The notes below the pieces were generated by a model. The model searched no databases, had not been told where the DNA came from, and saw only the letters and a program-made list of their open reading frames with translations. A stretch of 64,000 nucleotides of DNA from Desulfovibrio sp. Marseille-P6017 (GTDB lineage: Bacteria > Bacillota_A > Clostridia > Peptostreptococcales > Peptostreptococcaceae): positions 124,001 through 188,000 of the forward strand of contig UWOR01000003.1 in assembly GCA_900604495.1 (NCBI GenBank), written 5' to 3'. Numbering within the stretch: position 1 is the stretch's first letter; every line of letters begins with the position of its first letter. This document shows positions 32,139 through 44,812 of this stretch, piece by piece. Both the position numbers and the translations under genes were made by a program.

Positions 32139-33362
32139 ATGTCAACTACAGCAATAATGGAAGAAAGAGTAGTAGAACCTTCAGTAATAAGAGAAAGATT
32201 ATCAGGAAATGAAGCAGTGGCAATAGCTATAAAGCAAATACATCCAGATGTTTTTCCTGCTTTTCCAATAACTCCTTCAACTGAAATACCGCAGTATTTT
32301 TCATCATACGTAGCTAATGGTGAAGTTAAAACTGAATTTGTAACTGTTGAAAGTGAACATAGTGCAATGAGTGCTGCAGTTGGAGCACAATCAGCAGGGG
32401 CAAGAACTATGACTGCAACATCTTCTTGTGGGTTAGCGCTTATGTGGGAAGAATTATATATAGCAGCATCAAACAGATTACCAATAACATTAGCTTTAGT
32501 TAATAGAGCTCTATCTGGGCCAATAAATATAAACTGTGATCATTCAGATAGTATGGGCGCTAGGGATTCTGGATGGATACAAATATATTCTGAAAATAAC
32601 CAAGAAGCTTACGATAACTTTATTCAAGCTGTAAGAATAGGTGAACATAAAGATGTACAATTACCAGTAATGGTTTGCCAAGATGGATTTATAACAAGCC
32701 ATGCTGTTGAAAATATAAACTTGATAGAAGATTCTTTAGTAAAAGAATTTGTTGGAGAATATACTCAAGAAAATTATTTATTAAATGCAAAAATACCAAT
32801 GTCTACAGGGGCTTATGATGTGACAGGATATTATATGGAACATAAGAGACAACAGGCAGAAGCTATGAAAAATGCTAAAAAAGTAGCTTTAGAAGTAGCA
32901 AAAGATTTCGAAAAAATATCTGGAAGAAGTTATGGATTATTTGAAAAATATAAATTAGATGATGCAGATTATGCAATTGTTATAATAAACTCTGCTGCAG
33001 GGACAGCGAAAGATGCTATAGATAAAATGAGATCAGAAGGGAAGAAAGTTGGATTGTTAAAAATTAGACTGTTTAGACCTTTCCCGGCAGAAGAAATAAG
33101 AGAAGCTTTAAAACATGTAAAAGTTTTAGCTGTAATGGATAGATGTGAAGGTTTTAATGCTTATGGAGGACCATTAGGAGCGGAAGTAAAAGGAGCACTT
33201 TACAGTTTAGAAAAGGGGCCTAAGATTGTAAATTATATTTACGGTTTAGGTGGTAGAGATGTTAAGGTTGAAAATGTTGAAGAAGTATACAGCGAACTTG
33301 AAAAAATTGATAATAGTAATGAGCTAGGGGATGAGTATCGTTATTTATCAGTAAGAGATTAG
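32139..33362 (+). CDS. 2-oxoacid:ferredoxin oxidoreductase, alpha subunit
   Basis: A 407-residue subunit of the pyruvate/ketoisovalerate type. FPAFPITPSTEIPQ near residue 37 and the pyrimidine-binding region (EFVTVESEHSAMSAAVGA) are clear, and a transketolase-C-like domain follows from about residue 260. The family acts on pyruvate, 2-oxobutyrate or branched-chain 2-oxoacids. The neighbouring methionine gamma-lyase makes 2-oxobutyrate the most likely substrate, by inference. Confidence 0.92.
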   Translation: MSTTAIMEERVVEPSVIRERLSGNEAVAIAIKQIHPDVFPAFPITPSTEIPQYFSSYVANGEVKTEFVTVESEHSAMSAAVGAQSAGARTMTATSSCGLALMWEELYIAASNRLPITLALVNRALSGPININCDHSDSMGARDSGWIQIYSENNQEAYDNFIQAVRIGEHKDVQLPVMVCQDGFITSHAVENINLIEDSLVKEFVGEYTQENYLLNAKIPMSTGAYDVTGYYMEHKRQQAEAMKNAKKVALEVAKDFEKISGRSYGLFEKYKLDDADYAIVIINSAAGTAKDAIDKMRSEGKKVGLLKIRLFRPFPAEEIREALKHVKVLAVMDRCEGFNAYGGPLGAEVKGALYSLEKGPKIVNYIYGLGGRDVKVENVEEVYSELEKIDNSNELGDEYRYLSVRD

Positions 33363-33375
33363 GGGGGTGTAAGAG

Positions 33376-34314
33376 ATGAGTTATAATTTTAAAGAATTTA
33401 TGAATAAGCGTGAAAGATTAGCTGGTGGACATAGAATGTGTGCTGGATGTGGAGGTACTATAGCTGTAAGAAACATATTACGTGGATTAAAAGATGAGGA
33501 TCATGCAGTAATAAGTAGTGCAACAGGATGTTTAGAGGTATCTACTTTTATGTATCCTTATACTGCATGGAAAGACTCATTTGTACATAATGCATTTGAA
33601 AATTCAGCAGCAACGATAAGTGGTGTAGAAGCAGCTTACAAAGCAATGAAAAGAAAAGGGAAAATAGATGATAATTATAAATTTATAGCATTTGGTGGAG
33701 ATGGAGGAACTTATGATATAGGATTTCAATCACTATCAGGTGCGATGGAAAGAAATCATGATATGGTATATGTATGTTATGATAATGGCGCATATATGAA
33801 TACAGGTATACAACGTTCATCTGCAACTCCCATGTATGCAGATACAACAACAACTCCAGTAGGTTGTGAGTCATCAGGAAAGCCACAAAATAGAAAAGAT
33901 TTAGCCACAATAATCGCCTCACATGATGTTCCCTATGTAGCTCAAACAACATTTATAAAGAACTTTAAAGATTTGCATACTAAATCTGAGAAAGCTATAT
34001 ATACAGAGGGTGCATCATTTTTAAATGTAATGGCACCATGTCCAAGAGGATGGAGATATCCAGCAGAAGATATGATGAAAATATGTGAATTAGCAGTAGA
34101 AACTTGCTATTGGCCACTATTTGAAGTTATAGATGGAAAATGGATATTAAATTATAGACCTAAAAATAAACTTCCAATTGAAGAATTTTTAAAACCACAA
34201 GGTAGATTTAAGCATTTATTTAAAAAAGGAAATGAACATTTAATAGAAGATTTCCAAAAAGAAGTTGATAGAAGATGGAGAGAATTATTAATTAGATGTG
34301 GTGAAGAAATATAA
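33376..34314 (+). CDS. 2-oxoacid:ferredoxin oxidoreductase, beta subunit (TPP)
   Basis: A 312-residue thiamine-diphosphate-binding subunit. The motif GDGGTYDIGFQSLSGAMERN near residue 114, ending VCYDNGAYMNTGIQRS, binds TPP and magnesium. Cysteines at MCAGCGG and TGCLE likely ligate a cluster, as in pyruvate:ferredoxin oxidoreductase. Last subunit gene of the set, with AGGGGGG upstream. Confidence 0.93.
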   Translation: MSYNFKEFMNKRERLAGGHRMCAGCGGTIAVRNILRGLKDEDHAVISSATGCLEVSTFMYPYTAWKDSFVHNAFENSAATISGVEAAYKAMKRKGKIDDNYKFIAFGGDGGTYDIGFQSLSGAMERNHDMVYVCYDNGAYMNTGIQRSSATPMYADTTTTPVGCESSGKPQNRKDLATIIASHDVPYVAQTTFIKNFKDLHTKSEKAIYTEGASFLNVMAPCPRGWRYPAEDMMKICELAVETCYWPLFEVIDGKWILNYRPKNKLPIEEFLKPQGRFKHLFKKGNEHLIEDFQKEVDRRWRELLIRCGEEI

Positions 34315-34349
34315 GTTATATATTAGGATGATTATAATATTGGCAAATT

Positions 34350-34407
34350 CATCAAGATAGAAGTTTAGATAGCTTTACTATGGGGACTATCTAAACTTAT
34401 CTTGGTG
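34350..34407 (+). other. Long near-perfect hairpin between beta subunit and NhaC
   Basis: About 21 bp of stem (left arm starting at 34350, right arm ending CTTGGTG at 34407) with one bulge and a loop near 34373-34386. No T-run follows. It resembles the other unusual hairpins in this operon. Confidence 0.5.
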
Positions 34408-34460
34408 GGGAATTTATATATAAGTAATATTATAAAATTTTAAATAGGGAGAGGTTTAGC

Positions 34461-35780
34461 ATGAACAAAAGCGCTTCAAAAGGAAATCCATTGGCATTAT
34501 TACCTATAGTTGTATTCTTAGTATTATTTGTTGGTAGTGGTATTATAACAGGGGACTTTTATAAAATGCCAGTTCTAGTTGCTTTTATGATAGCATCGGG
34601 AGTTGCATTATTATTTAACAAAGACGAAAAATTTGATACTAAGATGGATATATTCTGTAAAGCAGCAGGAGACCCTAATATAGTTCTAATGTTAGTTATA
34701 TTTTTATTAGCTGGAGCTTTTGGAAGTGTTGCAAAGGCTATGGGTGGTGTAGATTCAACAGTAAATTTAAGTTTGTCAGTATTACCTCCAAATTTATTAG
34801 TTGCAGGTTTATTTATAATAGGTAGCTTTATATCTATATCAATGGGGACATCAGTTGGTACAATAGCAGCTCTTGCTCCAATAGGTCTTGGAATAGCTGA
34901 AAAAACTGGTATACCAATAGCTTTAGTTACAGGAGCTATAGTTGGTGGGGCAATGTTTGGTGATAATTTATCAATGATATCTGATACAACAATAGCTGCA
35001 TCAAGAACTCAGGGGTGTGATTTAAAAGACAAATTTAAAGTTAACTTTTTAATAGTTTTACCAGCTGCAATAGCTACAGTAATATTACTTGCAGTAATGA
35101 CAAGAGGATACCAAGGAGCGACAGGAGAAAATTATACTTATGAATTTATAAAAGTAGTACCTTATATTGTGGTACTAGTTGGTGCTCTGTGCGGGGTAAA
35201 CGTTTTTGTGCTGCTTGGAGGAGGAATACTATTTGCAGGAATAATAGGATTAGTAACATCGTCTATTGATTTATTAGGATTGATACAAGCTGTATCTTCT
35301 GGTATGGCAGGTATGCAGGAGTTATGTATATTAGTACTAATAGTAGGTGGAGTAGTTGGTTTAATGAAATATAATGGTGGAATAGAATTTTTACTTAACT
35401 TCATAACTAGCAAAATAAACAGTAAAAAAGGTGCTGAGTTTGGTATAGCTACATTAGTAAGTGTTGTAGACTTATGCACTGCAAATAATACTATAGCAAT
35501 AGTAACAGCAGGACCTCTTGCTAAAGATATAGCAGAACAATATGATATAGACCCAAGAAAAACCGCAAGCATACTTGATATATTCTCAGCTTGTTGGCAA
35601 GGTATGATACCTTATGGAGCACAGCTTGTTACGGCTGCTGGAATAGTTGGAATATCAGCAGTTGAGATAATAAAATACTTGCATTATCCAATGTTAATGC
35701 TTGTTTGTGGTATAGCTTCGATAGTATTTGGGATTCCAATACTTAAAAAATCTAATGAAAAAACGAGTAAAGTATCTTAA
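34461..35780 (+). CDS. NhaC-family antiporter, possibly methionine transport
   Basis: A 439-residue membrane protein with 10-12 hydrophobic segments. Regions such as SMGTSVGTIAALAPIG near 128 and GGAMFGDNLSMISDTTIAA near 161 are typical of the NhaC family. Some family members (MetT) are predicted methionine transporters. The location after methionine gamma-lyase and the oxidoreductase suggests methionine import or exchange, but sodium/proton exchange cannot be ruled out. Confidence 0.8.
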   Translation: MNKSASKGNPLALLPIVVFLVLFVGSGIITGDFYKMPVLVAFMIASGVALLFNKDEKFDTKMDIFCKAAGDPNIVLMLVIFLLAGAFGSVAKAMGGVDSTVNLSLSVLPPNLLVAGLFIIGSFISISMGTSVGTIAALAPIGLGIAEKTGIPIALVTGAIVGGAMFGDNLSMISDTTIAASRTQGCDLKDKFKVNFLIVLPAAIATVILLAVMTRGYQGATGENYTYEFIKVVPYIVVLVGALCGVNVFVLLGGGILFAGIIGLVTSSIDLLGLIQAVSSGMAGMQELCILVLIVGGVVGLMKYNGGIEFLLNFITSKINSKKGAEFGIATLVSVVDLCTANNTIAIVTAGPLAKDIAEQYDIDPRKTASILDIFSACWQGMIPYGAQLVTAAGIVGISAVEIIKYLHYPMLMLVCGIASIVFGIPILKKSNEKTSKVS

Positions 35781-35798
35781 AATAAATTGATAAAAATA

Positions 35799-35843
35799 AA
35801 AAATCACTAGTCAAATAGTATACACTAGACTAGTGATTTTTTA
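35799..35843 (+). terminator. Terminator after NhaC gene (TCACTAG family)
   Basis: Stem AAAAATCACTAGT / ACTAGTGATTTTT, T-run after. The stem core AAAATCACTAG recurs in the terminators at 38297 and 44085. Confidence 0.85.
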
Positions 35844-35890
35844 TTTTAAAAATAGATTTTGTTCTTTTTTTAGCAAATAAACTAACCCTC

Positions 35891-38296
35891 ATGAATATAA
35901 TAAAAATAGCAATTCTTTTTTCTTATAAGAAAGGGGGGATTTTTATCATATCTAAAAAAAATTTAAATGAAGTAATCGTTGATTCTAAAATAGGAAAGAA
36001 AAAAATAGACTACAAAGGTTCTGCGATTTCAGCAGTAAGATTGGATGCTTATAAGGCTTATGACGGAATACCAATTTTATTACAAAAATTTATAGATTAT
36101 AAAGATTATGCAGCGTGGGGAGAGATAGTAAAAAAAATCGATTATATTTATTACAATATAGATTGTTTATTATCAAAGTTAGATAAAGAAATTCATTTTA
36201 AGGAAAAAGTAAAATATGACGTAAATAAAGGTAAAAAGCTTTTATTTAAGCCGAACATAATAGGGTCTATTGCGATAGATCCTATTACACATAGAGAAGC
36301 AGATACAAAAAAGATTTGTACAGAATGGCCGATAGTTGCAGCTATAATGAGATGGTTTCATGATGAACTAAATATATCTTACTCAAAAATGTCAATTGGA
36401 GAATGCTCAGCTAGTACACTTATGATATCAAAATTTTTAAGTAAATTTGTAGGTAAAGAAATAACACCACAAGCTGTAATTGAAGGTAAAAGTGGCGAAT
36501 TTTATGGAGGATGGGGGTTTTACTTCGCTCGTAAGTATTTAAAGGAATGTAATTTATATAGTCATAAAGATAATCCTATGAATGGATATGAAGAAAGTAT
36601 AGAAGGTGCATACTTATCACCTGGAGAAGCTTATAATCAGCTTATGGTATATGACCTAAATGATATAGGAATGGATAAATCTAAAGGAAGAGTTATAAAA
36701 ATAGATGATGGAGCAAATTATGAAGAAATAAGGTTGCATAAGGTAATTGTAGGTGGAGATAAAGGAGATAAAGATGATATTTATAAATATCCAGGATGTG
36801 TATTAATTAATATTCCTAGAGTAAAAATACACGACCAAGACCTTTTAAGTGGTGCAATTAAAAATCTTGGAATGGGGCTTCATCCATATTCTCCATGGCA
36901 TATGGAAATAGATGAAGAAACTAATTCACCAAAGATGAATGAAGATGGAGATTATATAAAATATAAAACTCATGGCATATCTGGAACTCAAAGTGACATA
37001 ATAAAAGCTATAAAAAGTCAGGATATATTTATGATTCATATATTAGATGCAATAGAAATTATGAATAAAAGCCATGATAGTGCTAATGCGCAACCAACTA
37101 AAGAAGGATTTATTTTTTCATCTCTAGACTGTGTTGCCATTGATTTATTTACTGCTAGATATTGTTTTAAAAATATACCTATGGATAAGGCAATAAAAAT
37201 TAAAGATGAAAATAATTGGAGCACTGAATTTATTCAAAAAATTCCAATAGCTGAAATTGAAAATAATAATATAATAACAACTTATGGATATGATTCACCA
37301 TTACTTAGATATGATTTATACAATTATGCTCAAAAAAGAGGAATTGGAAAACAACTATATTACGTAATTGGTATAGATAATTTAACTAAAAAGCCATTAG
37401 TATCACTTCAAGGTCATTTAGGAAAAATAGAAGAAAATACTTTTGTAGAAGTGATTACAGAAAACTTTTATTATAGTTTAGTTACAATAATGCATGATTT
37501 ACAATCAACAATTTTTAGTTACCTAAAATCTCAAGATAAATTAGCTAACACATCTGTTTTTAATACAATAATGAATATTTACGATGAAAATAAAGACGGT
37601 GTAGTTGATTATAATGAAAAGGGAAGAGGATTTGAAGATGCTATTTATAATATTTTAGAAGAATGTTATAAAAGCTTTAATGAAAGGTATGGCCAATTAA
37701 AAACTAACTTTCTTATGGTAAGATCTTTTATAAAAAATGTGAGAAAAGATTGGAATCATCAAGGTCATGATTTTATAATTGATAGAATTTATGTAAATAT
37801 AGCTCAAGTAGCATATGAAATGTCTCAAAGTGAAGAGATTAATGATGATTTATTTATCGAAAATATGAAATTTGGAAAAGGTATGTGGCCTAGTTGGAAA
37901 ACTGCAACATATGTCCTTTATATGTCATATATTTATGGCTCAGTAACAGAAGAATATATAAGTATAGATTCGTTATATGGATGGGCTTTTCAATATGCAG
38001 ATAAAGTATTAAATTTTGGTAAATATACTCAAAAAATTAAAGACAATATAGTGTCATTAGAGTCGATACAAGGTAATATTCCTAAAGTCTCACCTCATAT
38101 TTTAAAATCAGATAAGCGCATAAATAATCCTATTAAAAAATATTTTGAGGATGTTTATAATGGAGAACCACCTTTAGATTTTACACTTTATGTTCCTTTT
38201 GAGTTTGTATATATTCAAGGAGTAAAAATACCAAATATAGAAGGAACTGATGATAAGAATAAAATTTTTACAGTAAGTTTTTCTGAAAACTGGTAA
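35891..38296 (+). CDS. Large DUF362-like protein with an EF-hand
   Basis: Up to 801 residues, mostly soluble. The stretch VLINIPRVKIHDQDLLSGA near residue 303 resembles the DUF362 domain seen in some anaerobic redox proteins. A textbook EF-hand loop (DENKDGVVDYNE) lies at residues 565-576. Only scattered cysteines and no clear cluster motif are visible. The ATG at 35891 lacks a ribosome binding site, while AAGGGGGG at 35931-35938 sits before non-ATG codons (ATC 35945 or ATA 35948), so the true start may be non-standard and about 18 residues shorter. Function unknown; monocistronic between two terminators. Confidence 0.6.
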   Translation: MNIIKIAILFSYKKGGIFIISKKNLNEVIVDSKIGKKKIDYKGSAISAVRLDAYKAYDGIPILLQKFIDYKDYAAWGEIVKKIDYIYYNIDCLLSKLDKEIHFKEKVKYDVNKGKKLLFKPNIIGSIAIDPITHREADTKKICTEWPIVAAIMRWFHDELNISYSKMSIGECSASTLMISKFLSKFVGKEITPQAVIEGKSGEFYGGWGFYFARKYLKECNLYSHKDNPMNGYEESIEGAYLSPGEAYNQLMVYDLNDIGMDKSKGRVIKIDDGANYEEIRLHKVIVGGDKGDKDDIYKYPGCVLINIPRVKIHDQDLLSGAIKNLGMGLHPYSPWHMEIDEETNSPKMNEDGDYIKYKTHGISGTQSDIIKAIKSQDIFMIHILDAIEIMNKSHDSANAQPTKEGFIFSSLDCVAIDLFTARYCFKNIPMDKAIKIKDENNWSTEFIQKIPIAEIENNNIITTYGYDSPLLRYDLYNYAQKRGIGKQLYYVIGIDNLTKKPLVSLQGHLGKIEENTFVEVITENFYYSLVTIMHDLQSTIFSYLKSQDKLANTSVFNTIMNIYDENKDGVVDYNEKGRGFEDAIYNILEECYKSFNERYGQLKTNFLMVRSFIKNVRKDWNHQGHDFIIDRIYVNIAQVAYEMSQSEEINDDLFIENMKFGKGMWPSWKTATYVLYMSYIYGSVTEEYISIDSLYGWAFQYADKVLNFGKYTQKIKDNIVSLESIQGNIPKVSPHILKSDKRINNPIKKYFEDVYNGEPPLDFTLYVPFEFVYIQGVKIPNIEGTDDKNKIFTVSFSENW

Positions 38297-38342
38297 AAAA
38301 AATCACTAGCGTTGTAGATGTTTACAAGCTAGTGATTTTTTA
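38297..38342 (+). terminator. Terminator after the 801-residue ORF
   Basis: Stem AAAATCACTAGC / GCTAGTGATTTT plus T-run. Its right half is part of the 51-bp repeat also found at 44115. Confidence 0.85.
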
Positions 38343-38376
38343 TTAATAAACTTCAGTTTGAAGTAATTGTTTATTT
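38326..38376. repeat. 51-bp perfect direct repeat, left copy
   Basis: Identical to 44115-44165. It holds the right arm of a terminator plus the last codons of the ABC ATPase read on the minus strand (ending LLQTEVY and stop). Here those codons are a remnant detached from any ABC gene and fused to the end of the AraC gene. Confidence 0.85.
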
Positions 38377-39195
38377 GATAAATAAATTTCTATATTCAAG
38401 TGGAGTCATATTCATATGTTTTTTGAAAAACTTAGAAAAATATGATTGTGATGAGAATCCAACCAAATCACTTATTTGATTTAAAGAATAACTACTTTTT
38501 CTTAGAAAATCACATGACTTTTTTAATTTATACTCCATTATATATTGTTGAGGAGTAGTCATCATATTAAGTTTGAATATTTTGTAAAAATGGCTTCTAT
38601 CAATATTTAAGTAGCTTGCTACATCTGATACTGTTATGTTTTTATGATAATTAGATTCTATAAATTCTATTGACTTAGAAATATAGCTTTTAGAGGATGA
38701 AATATCGCTTAGATCAGAAGATGAGTTTTCGTTTATTAAAATTGATAAAGTTTGATATAAATACCCAATTCCTTCAAATATATTATTTGAATAGCAGCTA
38801 TCATAAATATTTTTAAAACAATAATCTAATTTATTATCTTTAGTATACCTAAAAGTATAATTACCATTATAAAAACCACACAGAGTAAGAAGTTCTTTAG
38901 CTTTAGACCCATTTATTCCAATCCATCTATAAACCCAAGGGTTATCATCTAAAGGATAGTAGTTATTATCAGTATTTGGCGGTATAAAAAATCCATCTCC
39001 TGCTTTTAAATGGTAAACTTTGTCCTCCATAAAAAATAGACCTTCTCCTTCTAATATATAGTGAATTAGATAGTAATCTATTTGTTCATACTGGTATGGC
39101 TCTCTAGGAGAACAATGCTCAAATCCACATTCATATATATATAATTCATTACTAGGCTTAAAGTCTGTTGAAAAAATTCCTATCTTATTTTCCAT
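38371..39195 (-). CDS. AraC-family transcription regulator
   Basis: A 274-residue regulator. An N-terminal cupin-like sensing domain (LIHYILEGEGLFFMEDKVYHL near residues 43-63) is followed by two C-terminal helix-turn-helices (SVSDVASYLNIDRSHFYKIFK-like region, then SSQSYFSKFFKKHMNMTP). A GGGGGTG site fits the ATG at 39195; an upstream ATG at 39210 overlaps it. It is divergent from the permease-lacZ genes and probably activates them in response to a sugar. Its stop codon lies within the 51-bp repeat. Confidence 0.88.
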   Translation of the reverse strand: MENKIGIFSTDFKPSNELYIYECGFEHCSPREPYQYEQIDYYLIHYILEGEGLFFMEDKVYHLKAGDGFFIPPNTDNNYYPLDDNPWVYRWIGINGSKAKELLTLCGFYNGNYTFRYTKDNKLDYCFKNIYDSCYSNNIFEGIGYLYQTLSILINENSSSDLSDISSSKSYISKSIEFIESNYHKNITVSDVASYLNIDRSHFYKIFKLNMMTTPQQYIMEYKLKKSCDFLRKSSYSLNQISDLVGFSSQSYFSKFFKKHMNMTPLEYRNLFIK

Positions 39196-39346
39196 AAAAC
39201 ACCCCCACATATTTGATGATAAATAATTAATTATAATTTAAATCTAAAAATATATTGTGTCAACTTTAAATGCAACAAAATTACAAAACATAGCAACATT
39301 AATATATTGATATAGAACATATTAATTAGTATTATTAATTTATAAA

Positions 39347-39358
39347 GAAAACGTTTTT
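39347..39358 (+). promoter_or_regulatory. cre-like site upstream of the permease
   Basis: GAAAACGTTTTT in the 285-bp region between the AraC gene and the permease. Compatible with catabolite control of the lacZ operon. No clear promoter hexamers or AraC half-sites could be assigned in the rest of the gap. Confidence 0.35.
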
Positions 39359-39453
39359 TAAAAAGGAAATAGCTAAATTTAGCAGTGTAGAGAGTATTAA
39401 GTTAAAGATTCTAAAAAAGTTTAATAACTAGATTAATATTAATAATTATGTAA

Positions 39454-40953
<1,500 letters not shown>

Positions 40954-40967
40954 ATCTATGATCATAA

Positions 40968-44057
<3,090 letters not shown>

Positions 44058-44084
44058 TTATAGCTTAAAGTATAATATATTAAT

Positions 44085-44131
44085 AAAAAATCACTAGCTT
44101 AGTATTAAATTACAAAGCTAGTGATTTTTTA
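44085..44131. terminator. Bidirectional terminator between lacZ and ABC genes
   Basis: Stem AAAAATCACTAGCTT / AAGCTAGTGATTTTT with T on the right and A on the left, serving both convergent units. Confidence 0.85.
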
Positions 44132-44165
44132 TTAATAAACTTCAGTTTGAAGTAATTGTTTATTT
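44115..44165. repeat. 51-bp perfect direct repeat, right copy
   Basis: Identical to 38326-38376. Here it is in its natural place: the last codons and stop of the ABC ATPase plus one terminator arm. The pair bounds the araC-permease-lacZ segment. Confidence 0.85.
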
Positions 44166-44803
44166 TTTACAATGTAAGTTATATCAGATTTTTTAGCAAT
44201 TTCGTTATTATGAGTTACTAAAATAACTGTTTTATTATGGTCCCTTACTAATTTTTCAAATATAGATATTATCTCATTTGAAGTATTTTCATCTAAGTTA
44301 CCAGTAGCTTCATCAGCTAAGATTAAATTTGATTCAGTAGCTAAAGCTCTAGCAATTGCAACTCTTTGCTGTTGACCACCACTTAAAGTTAATACCTTCT
44401 GTTTTCCTTGTTCTTTACTAAGTCCAACTTGTTTAAGTATTTCAATGGCCTTTTCTTTTTTATTAGAACACTTCACACCTTTTATCTCCATAGCGCAGAT
44501 AATATTATCTAAAGCACTCATATATGTTAATAAGTTATAGCTTTGGAAAATTATAGACACACACTTATTTCTATAATTAGAAAAACCTATATTATTTATA
44601 TTTTTGTTATCAAATAAAATTGAACCGGATGTTGATTTATCAAGACCAGCTGCTAATGATAAGAAAGTAGTTTTACCAGAGCCAGAAGGACCTATTATAG
44701 TATAAAACTTTCCTTGCTCAAAACTAGCATTGGCTTTATCTAAGATAACTGTATTGTTATTATAAGCATAACTTACATCTTTAAATTCTAATATTGTATT
44801 CAT
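44132..44803 (-). CDS. ABC transporter ATPase (MacB/LolD type)
   Basis: A 223-residue ATPase with Walker A GPSGSGKTT near residue 38, signature LSGGQQQR near 143, and Walker B LILADEAT near 162. It belongs to the small-exporter group that pairs with FtsX-like permeases. The permease gene lies directly upstream with a 9-bp gap. Likely roles are export of peptides or antibiotics, or envelope maintenance. Confidence 0.93.
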   Translation of the reverse strand: MNTILEFKDVSYAYNNNTVILDKANASFEQGKFYTIIGPSGSGKTTFLSLAAGLDKSTSGSILFDNKNINNIGFSNYRNKCVSIIFQSYNLLTYMSALDNIICAMEIKGVKCSNKKEKAIEILKQVGLSKEQGKQKVLTLSGGQQQRVAIARALATESNLILADEATGNLDENTSNEIISIFEKLVRDHNKTVILVTHNNEIAKKSDITYIVKNKQLLQTEVY

Positions 44804-44812
44804 ATAGTCCTC

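Noticed and set aside
34341..34356. Second sigma-54 promoter before the NhaC-family gene
   Set aside because: TTGGCA is present but there is no GC at the -12 position with the right spacing.
35891..35938. ATG 35891 as a firm start of the 801-residue protein
   Set aside because: No ribosome binding site precedes it, whereas a strong one lies 40 bp inside. Kept as the outer limit only.
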